This document shows, in pieces, positions 8,154-12,627 of a stretch of 12,627 bases of DNA. Both the position numbers and the translations under genes were made by a program. Below the pieces are notes generated by a model. It saw nothing but the letters and a program-made list of their open reading frames with translations, made no database searches and had not been told where the DNA came from. Position 1 is the first letter of the stretch. Every line of letters starts with the position of its first letter. The stretch comes from Bacteroidota bacterium. GTDB taxonomy: Bacteria > Bacteroidota > Bacteroidia > Bacteroidales > JADFUO01. The DNA is taken from assembly GCA_015222115.1 (NCBI GenBank), contig JADFUO010000490.1, forward strand, positions 1 through 12,627. Reading direction: 5' to 3'.

Positions 8154-8204
8154 GTTGGCAGTTGGCAATTTATAGTAGCAGCGGCAGTTGCAGTGGCAGT
8201 AGCA
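8154..8204 (+). repeat. Mixed heptamer/hexamer array, forward arm of the four-helix cassette
   Basis: Reads GTTGGCA, GTTGGCA, ATTTATA, then the 6-mers GTAGCA, GCGGCA, GTTGCA, GTGGCA, GTAGCA. Bases 8183-8205 are a perfect 23-bp inverted repeat of 8638-8660 on the other side of the four-helix-bundle gene. Confidence 0.75.
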
Positions 8205-8213
8205 GATAGTGTG

Positions 8214-8585
8214 TTATTTTGGAGAAAATTTATCAGGATTATTTGCCATGCTGCCCAACATTTTACCAACTTCTTCATATTTCAATTCTAATGATTCATG
8301 TATTTGAACATTTATATAATTACAATCTTTTGCAAAATCTAACCAAACAGTTGTTTCACTTGCTTCACCATCTGCATCTGTTATTTTACTTGTAAAGTGT
8401 TTGGGATACCTTCGTTTTCTATAAGCTTCAGCAATATTTGCACATACAGATCTTGAAGACTTTCTTATTTGATCTGTTAAAGAATACTTTTCTTCAACTG
8501 GAAAATTCTTTGAAATTTCAAATATCTTCATTGCCAATTGATAAGATAATTGATAAACTTTTAAATTTTTAAACCCATTACTCAT
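8214..8585 (-). CDS. Four-helix-bundle protein (S23/TIGR02436-like)
   Basis: A 123-aa protein with the signature of the S23-like four-helix-bundle family found in 23S rRNA intervening sequences and scattered in many Bacteroidota genomes. Visible marks are an N-terminal FKNLKVYQLSYQLA helix, FPVEEKYSLTDQIRKSSRSV, the conserved CANIAEAYRKRRY, and a third/fourth helix pair from about residue 70 to 110. The molecular role of such proteins is not settled; RNA binding has been suggested because of the rRNA association and basic surface. The related fold of the Avd accessory protein in diversity-generating retroelements is noted, but no reverse transcriptase is present. The stop codon lies 10 bases from the forward array at 8154-8204, and the inverted array at 8614-8680 lies 28 bases upstream of its start. 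TTAATTTG (minus strand, 8610-8603) is a near match to a -7 element, so it may carry its own promoter. Confidence 0.88.
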   Translation of the reverse strand: MSNGFKNLKVYQLSYQLAMKIFEISKNFPVEEKYSLTDQIRKSSRSVCANIAEAYRKRRYPKHFTSKITDADGEASETTVWLDFAKDCNYINVQIHESLELKYEEVGKMLGSMANNPDKFSPK

Positions 8586-8613
8586 AAATAATATATTTAT
8601 GCCAAATTAATAC

Positions 8614-8680
8614 TAAATACTACTACTTCCACTGCTACTGCTACTGCCACTGCAACTGCCACTGCCGTTGCCACTACCAC
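8614..8680 (-). repeat. Hexamer/heptamer array, GTNGCA type, inverted arm of the four-helix cassette
   Basis: Minus-strand units in order: GTGGTA, GTGGCA, ACGGCA, GTGGCA, GTTGCA, GTGGCA, GTAGCA, GTAGCA, GTGGAA, GTAGTA, then the 7-mer GTATTTA. It begins 2 bases after the stop codon of the NuoG-like gene and is the longest array in the window. Confidence 0.8.
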
Positions 8681-8681
8681 C

Positions 8682-11036
8682 CTATCCCAAAATATCCCTC
8701 ATATCAGGTATTAGTTTTAAAAGATCATTTCCTAAATAATTAAAGTAATTATTCTCAGCAATTATTTCAACGGGCAATTTTTTCTTCTTATCCAAAACAT
8801 CCGCCCTGACCGGTAGAATTTCATTTTTTGCTTTTTCTTCAGTTGCAAATGACAAATCAATAAAAGAATTTATTTCAGAGAAAATATCTTCAGGTTTTTT
8901 ATAATCAAATCCCTTTTCCTGCATGACTCGTGCGAGATTGGAGATAGTTTCCCATACCGTTTTAAGATTTTTTACAGGAGCCGTAACCGGTGTTATTTCC
9001 TTGAGCTTTTGTTCAAGATTAATTATGTGTCCGTTGATTTCGGTAAAGCCGGTAATTGGGAAAAACACGTGTGCGTATTCGGAAACTTCGGTAAGGAACA
9101 TGTTCTGCTGGGCAAGGAATTTCAGTTTAGCAAGATTCGGGTGGGCAGGAATATCCCCGACAACAAACAAAGCAGTAATACCATCTTCTGTGATATTATT
9201 TACCATTTCATTACCCGACAGTCCTTTGTAATTATTTAGCTCTGCATTCCAGTTGTCAGACCATTTTTTAATATTTTTTTCGCTTGCAAGCTCATCAAAG
9301 CCCGGCAAAAAATCAGGATGCATACCTGCAAGTATACTACCATAAAAATTACCTTCATTTAATAAGAAAATAATTTTGCAGGCATCCGGTTTTTTCAATA
9401 TTGTCTGAATATTAACAAGGGCATTAAAATTGAAAATACTATCAGGATTTATTAATATTCCGTCGCCTGCAATTATTACAGGTTTTTTGGAATTTGCCAA
9501 TGATTTGGCAATTTTTTCAATATCCTGACGGGAAACACCGCACTGTTTAAAGGCTTTTTCAATATCAAAACCTTTAAATTCTTGCTTGAGATCGTTTGAA
9601 AGTTTTCCTAAAATTTTATTGTTTAAAACGGATAAAAGTGATAATAAAAAAGTATGTTCTTCACCTTGTTTGTATAAAATATTTTGTTCGGCAAAGTATG
9701 ATGTTCTCGTGTCGTGAGTATTTGCAACAATTACTTTCTTGCCGTTTTCAGCTGCTTTTCTTATCCTGTTTTCAATTATCGGATGAGATAAATTAGTTTG
9801 CGAACCAATAACAAAAATAGTATCAGCATTTGTTATATCATCAATATTAGCAGGTTTATGATGAGTGTAATAGTCGTGGATTTTTTTTATTATATTTTTA
9901 TCAGGAAAAGAAGAAAGTATATCCACATTATTTGACTTCATAAGCTTGCGTGAAAATTTCTGTAATACATAATTATTTTCCAGCGATTCGTGGGCAGAGC
10001 CAATTATCCCGAACTGATTCCCGCGATATTGTTCAAGCTTATTTACTGTAAAGTTTATAGCTTCATCCCAGGTTACTTCAATCCATTTGTTTTCTTTTTT
10101 TAGCATGGGAGTTGTAATTCGTTCGGGATGGTGCATTATGTCGCCCGGAACAAACTTTCCTCTTACGCAAAGTTGTAATGGGTTTGTTCTTTTGCCTGGT
10201 TCTGGTCCCACATTGACAATCCTGTTATCTTTTGTGTTGATGTTCATCTTACAAGCAACCGAACAAAAAACACATGTAGTTTCAGTTGATTTATCAGGAA
10301 TGCCAGCCCATTTACCCATTTTTTCGGATAAAGAACCTGTTGGGCAAACATCAATACACGCACCGCAAAATTCACAACCTGCATCTTTCTGCGATTCTCC
10401 GAACGCAGTTCCCACAATAACCAAATTTCCACGTTGGACAAAATTAAGAACTTCGCTGTGTCGAATTTCATTACATACCCTTACGCAACGGCCACAGAGT
10501 ATACAAAGGTTATAATCAATATCATAAAAAGGGTTGTTTTTTTCGGGTTTGATTTCCTTATATGTCCAGGGATATCTTATTTCAGTCAGTTCAAGATATT
10601 CCACCAACTCCTGCAATTCACAGTTTCCGTTATTTGTACAGAAATTACAACCTGTAGTAACACTTACCTTACGGGTTGTTGTCATAAATTCATTACAATT
10701 ATTTTTATCCCTGCAAACCAGACAGGTATATGGATGTTCGGAAAGGATAAGCTCTAAAATTTCACGCCTGAGTTTTTGCAATTCGGGAGTTTTTGTGCTG
10801 ATCTCCATATCCTGTGCAATAGGAGTAGTACAAGCAGTAGGATAAGCCCGCATATTTTTTATTTCAACAATACAAAGGCGGCAGCCTCCGTAAGGTTTAA
10901 TATTTTCAAGATAACACAGGGTTGGAATATAAATACCTGCTTTTTGAGCAGCTTGCAAAACCGTTGTCCCAACAGGAGCATTTATTGTTTTCCCATCAAT
11001 TTTTACAGAAATATTTTGGAATTTGTTTTTATTCAT
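8682..11036 (-). CDS. NuoG/FdhA-like iron-sulfur protein with a degenerate molybdopterin domain
   Basis: Predicted electron-transfer subunit partnering the upstream NuoF-like protein. In order: a plant-type [2Fe-2S] domain (C41, C52, C55, C69); a His-Cys motif (H101, C105, C108, C114) followed by a second motif C130, C133, C139 ending GNCELQ; two [4Fe-4S] motifs (C178, C181, C184, C188 and C221, C224, C227, C231); a molybdopterin-oxidoreductase [4Fe-4S] motif (C255, C258, C262, C290); then an alpha/beta molybdopterin-type domain. Where formate dehydrogenases have Cys or Sec (DHCAR-x-C/U-H), this reads NVDILSSFPDKN, so neither catalytic residue is present, and no in-frame TGA exists there. The C-terminal molybdopterin-dinucleotide-binding domain also seems missing (784 aa against roughly 890 or more for FdhA). 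No [FeFe]-hydrogenase H-cluster motifs were seen. It therefore resembles complex I NuoG, although database labels may say formate dehydrogenase or hydrogenase. The ATG at 11036 gives a normal N-terminus. Confidence 0.85.
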   Translation of the reverse strand: MNKNKFQNISVKIDGKTINAPVGTTVLQAAQKAGIYIPTLCYLENIKPYGGCRLCIVEIKNMRAYPTACTTPIAQDMEISTKTPELQKLRREILELILSEHPYTCLVCRDKNNCNEFMTTTRKVSVTTGCNFCTNNGNCELQELVEYLELTEIRYPWTYKEIKPEKNNPFYDIDYNLCILCGRCVRVCNEIRHSEVLNFVQRGNLVIVGTAFGESQKDAGCEFCGACIDVCPTGSLSEKMGKWAGIPDKSTETTCVFCSVACKMNINTKDNRIVNVGPEPGKRTNPLQLCVRGKFVPGDIMHHPERITTPMLKKENKWIEVTWDEAINFTVNKLEQYRGNQFGIIGSAHESLENNYVLQKFSRKLMKSNNVDILSSFPDKNIIKKIHDYYTHHKPANIDDITNADTIFVIGSQTNLSHPIIENRIRKAAENGKKVIVANTHDTRTSYFAEQNILYKQGEEHTFLLSLLSVLNNKILGKLSNDLKQEFKGFDIEKAFKQCGVSRQDIEKIAKSLANSKKPVIIAGDGILINPDSIFNFNALVNIQTILKKPDACKIIFLLNEGNFYGSILAGMHPDFLPGFDELASEKNIKKWSDNWNAELNNYKGLSGNEMVNNITEDGITALFVVGDIPAHPNLAKLKFLAQQNMFLTEVSEYAHVFFPITGFTEINGHIINLEQKLKEITPVTAPVKNLKTVWETISNLARVMQEKGFDYKKPEDIFSEINSFIDLSFATEEKAKNEILPVRADVLDKKKKLPVEIIAENNYFNYLGNDLLKLIPDMRDILG

Positions 11037-11065
11037 AAAAATTTAGTAAAATTTTCCCAGTTTAA

Positions 11066-11291
11066 TTAATTTATAATTATTATTCCCTTGTTTGCTCTGC
11101 CTTGCATTGCTCCGCGAAAATTTCTTACTTGCGAAGAAGAAACTGCTCCCCAATATCTTTTAGCTTGAAAAAGAACATTAAAACCCATTAATGGATTTTC
11201 TTCACTTGAATTCCCTGAACCACCTAATTCTTTTAGAGTCTCAATTAGCGGATTAATATATTTTAAAAAATTCTGGTCCTTTCATTTTCAT
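11066..11291 (-). pseudogene. Remnant of an Mrr-type restriction endonuclease
   Basis: From ATG 11291 the minus strand reads MKMKGPEFFK, then hits TAA after two more codons. Shifting by one base in the A run near 11262 continues as YINPLIETLKELGGSGNSSEE and runs open to TAA at 11068-11066. The first part resembles the N-terminal Mrr_N winged-helix start (KGPxFxxYxxPxLxxLxxLGGSG). The later part, FQAKRYWGAVSSSQVRNFRG followed by AMQGRANKGIIII, resembles the Mrr catalytic core around its QxK motif. About 75 codons remain of a protein normally near 300 aa. The middle, with the catalytic Asp, is deleted and the end is missing after KGIIII. One frameshift, one internal deletion and a truncated C-terminus make this a dead gene. 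Family identity is from recognised motifs, not a search. Confidence 0.72.
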
Positions 11292-11312
11292 ATTTTATCT
11301 TTATTTATAAAC

Positions 11313-11346
11313 TGTTACTATTAACTTATAACATATAACTAATAAC
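11313..11346 (-). repeat. Heptamer array, GTTATAA type
   Basis: Minus-strand units GTTATTA, GTTATAT, GTTATAA, GTTAATA, then GTAACA; looser copies extend it to about 11305-11370. It begins within about 16-40 bases of the NuoF-like stop codon and lies just before the Mrr remnant. No inverted partner was found on the far side (11037-11065). Confidence 0.6.
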
Positions 11347-11385
11347 ATATTTAACATTACATATCAACACACCAATTAGTTACAA

Positions 11386-12627
11386 CTAAACAATAACAAT
11401 AGCATCACCAGCAATAGCATCAAAACGACATATCTCGTAACATGCCCGGCATTTTATACATTTTTCCGGGTCAAGATTATGCGGTTCGCTACGCGGACCT
11501 GTAATAGCGCCGGTAGGACAAACACTGACACATCTCTGGCAACCCGTACATTTTTCTTTTATAACACGATATTCAACCAGATCGCGGCAAACGGCAGCCG
11601 GGCAACGTTTTTCTTCAACATGCGCCAGGTATTCGTCTTTAAAATATTTTAATGTTGTCAAAACAGGATTGGGAGCAGTTTGCCCTAGCCCGCATAAGGA
11701 GCCGTTTTTAACCGTACTTGTAAGTCCTTCCAAAATTTCAATATCTCTCGTTTCAGCTTCTCCTTTTGTTATTTTTTCAAGTATTTCCACCATTTTATGA
11801 GTTCCTATACGGCAGGGCGTACATTTCCCGCAACTTTCCTGGCTTGTGAAGTTCAGAAAATATTTAGCAACATCCACCATACAAGTACCTTCATCCATTA
11901 CAATGAGACCACCTGAGCCCATAATAGAGCCTGCACTGACAAGAGATTCATAATCAACAGGCAGGTCAAGGAATTCTTCTGACAAGCAACCACCGGAAGG
12001 TCCGCCGGTTTGAACTGCCTTGAAAGGTTTTAATGTTCCGCCGCCAATATCAAAAATGATTTCACGCAAAGTAGTTCCCATTGGGACTTCAATCAATCCT
12101 GTTCGCCGCACTTTACCTACAAGTGCAAAAGTCTTTGTTCCTTTACTTTTTTCAGTGCCAAAACCCGAATACCATTTACCTCCTTCACGCAGAATGTTGG
12201 GGATAGTACCAAGGGTTTCAACATTATTAATATTTGTAGGATTTCCATTAAGCCCAGAAACAGCGGGAAATGGCGGTCTGCTTCTGGGCATACCTCTTTG
12301 ACCTTCAATTGATGCAATTAAAGCTGTTTCTTCACCGCAAACAAATGCACCTGCACCTTCTTTTATTTTAATATCAAAATTAAAGCCCGTATTTAAAATA
12401 TTTTTCCCGATCAGACCTAACTTATGCATTTTTTGTATGGCAATTTTTAATCTTTCAATTGCCAATGGATATTCGGCACGTATGTAAATATATCCGTGAT
12501 TTGTCCCAATAGCATAAGCGGCAATAAGCATTCCTTCCAATAAAGCATAAGGATCACCTTCCATGAGGGAACGGTTCATAAATGCTCCGGGGTCGCCTTC
12601 ATCGGCATTACAAATCAGGTATTTGGG
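11386..12627 (-). CDS. NuoF/HydB-like NADH-binding flavoprotein with C-terminal 2[4Fe-4S] ferredoxin domain, 5' partial
   Basis: NADH-oxidising subunit of a soluble complex I-like or bifurcating oxidoreductase. The reading frame is open to the window edge and reads [16 protein letters not shown] before the Met at 12579, a conserved NuoF segment. The real start therefore lies outside, with the FMN glycine-rich loop and probably a thioredoxin-like [2Fe-2S] domain. Visible parts are [20 protein letters not shown] and the SLBB region, then [13 protein letters not shown] and GSLCGLGQ, which bind the N3-type [4Fe-4S] cluster. The C-terminal ferredoxin domain has C344, C347, C350, C354 and C374, C377, C380, C384 (counted from the Met at 12579). 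That extension is typical of HydB/HndC-type proteins, not of respiratory NuoF. The downstream NuoG-like gene is its likely partner, although a 349-bp gap separates them. A NuoE-like gene probably lies upstream, outside the window. Confidence 0.93.
   Translation of the reverse strand, partial: PKYLICNADEGDPGAFMNRSLMEGDPYALLEGMLIAAYAIGTNHGYIYIRAEYPLAIERLKIAIQKMHKLGLIGKNILNTGFNFDIKIKEGAGAFVCGEETALIASIEGQRGMPRSRPPFPAVSGLNGNPTNINNVETLGTIPNILREGGKWYSGFGTEKSKGTKTFALVGKVRRTGLIEVPMGTTLREIIFDIGGGTLKPFKAVQTGGPSGGCLSEEFLDLPVDYESLVSAGSIMGSGGLIVMDEGTCMVDVAKYFLNFTSQESCGKCTPCRIGTHKMVEILEKITKGEAETRDIEILEGLTSTVKNGSLCGLGQTAPNPVLTTLKYFKDEYLAHVEEKRCPAAVCRDLVEYRVIKEKCTGCQRCVSVCPTGAITGPRSEPHNLDPEKCIKCRACYEICRFDAIAGDAIVIV

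Larger units (their letters stand above)
8154..8680. other. Cassette-like unit: inverted arrays enclosing a four-helix-bundle gene
   Basis: About 527 bp consisting of an array, one gene and an inverted array, inserted between the stop codon of the NuoG-like gene (2 bases away) and the nfnA start. The arms share a 23-bp perfect inverted repeat (8183-8205 and 8638-8660). No transposase or recombinase is encoded and no target-site duplication was recognised, so mobility, if any, would need help in trans. The unit splits what would otherwise be a compact redox operon. Confidence 0.55.
11037..11385. other. 349-bp gap between the NuoG-like and NuoF-like genes
   Basis: Operonic subunits of this type are usually nearly contiguous. 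Here the gap holds a GTTATAA heptamer array (11313-11346, more loosely 11305-11370) and a decayed Mrr-type endonuclease remnant (11066-11291), both on the minus strand. Nothing else was recognised in it, and there is no clear terminator hairpin. Confidence 0.65.

Noticed and set aside
8214..8585. Avd protein of a diversity-generating retroelement
   Set aside because: The fold family is related, but there is no reverse transcriptase and no template/variable repeat pair in the window.
8614..8680. Possible CRISPR array
   Set aside because: Units are 6-7 bp, contiguous and without spacers, and no cas genes are present.
10087..10515. 142-aa plus-strand open frame
   Set aside because: It is antisense to the Cys-rich region of the NuoG-like gene, whose motifs are clear; the antisense product has no recognisable features.
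8682..11036. [FeFe] hydrogenase or selenocysteine formate dehydrogenase catalytic subunit
   Set aside because: No H-cluster motifs, no Cys/Sec at the formate site and no in-frame TGA in the coding sequence.

Overview
The window looks like chromosomal DNA from an anaerobic Bacteroidota bacterium, probably Bacteroidales-like. The evidence is high A+T content, genes that mostly lack a Shine-Dalgarno sequence, TAnnTTTG-like -7 elements, and the gene families present: a receiver/PPDK_N protein, a four-helix-bundle S23-like protein and NfnAB. The phylum is inferred and was not tested by a search. No rRNA or tRNA genes were seen.

Layout. Plus strand, 1-5526: (i) a 5'-truncated signalling-type protein with two receiver-like domains joined to a PEP/pyruvate-binding PPDK_N domain; (ii) gdhA, an NADP-type glutamate dehydrogenase; (iii) an internally duplicated zinc-ribbon protein of unknown function. 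Minus strand, 12627 down to 5905: (iv) a NuoF/HydB-like NADH-oxidising flavoprotein, cut by the window edge; (v) a NuoG/FdhA-like iron-sulfur protein whose molybdopterin domain lacks the catalytic Cys/Sec; (vi) a four-helix-bundle protein; (vii) nfnA and nfnB, the NADH-dependent reduced-ferredoxin:NADP+ oxidoreductase. The two gene blocks converge in the gap at 5527-5904.

How the genes fit together. The minus-strand block is a redox module. NuoF-like plus NuoG-like subunits would exchange electrons between NADH and an iron-sulfur carrier. NfnAB couples NADH, reduced ferredoxin and NADPH. GdhA, on the other strand, would use NADPH to assimilate ammonium. Functional linkage is inferred from gene order.

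Less expected content. The intergenic gaps hold arrays of 6- and 7-bp units: GTTGGCA, GTNGCA, GATTTAT and GTTATAA types. They usually start a few to about 40 bases after a stop codon, and in three places they occur as inverted pairs. The cargo between or beside them is a four-helix-bundle gene, a small unrecognised ORF, almost nothing, and (beside a single array) a decayed Mrr-type restriction endonuclease with a frameshift, an internal deletion and a truncated end. The four-helix-bundle cassette has a 23-bp perfect inverted repeat in its arms. These cassette-like gaps are the best candidate here for something not well described.
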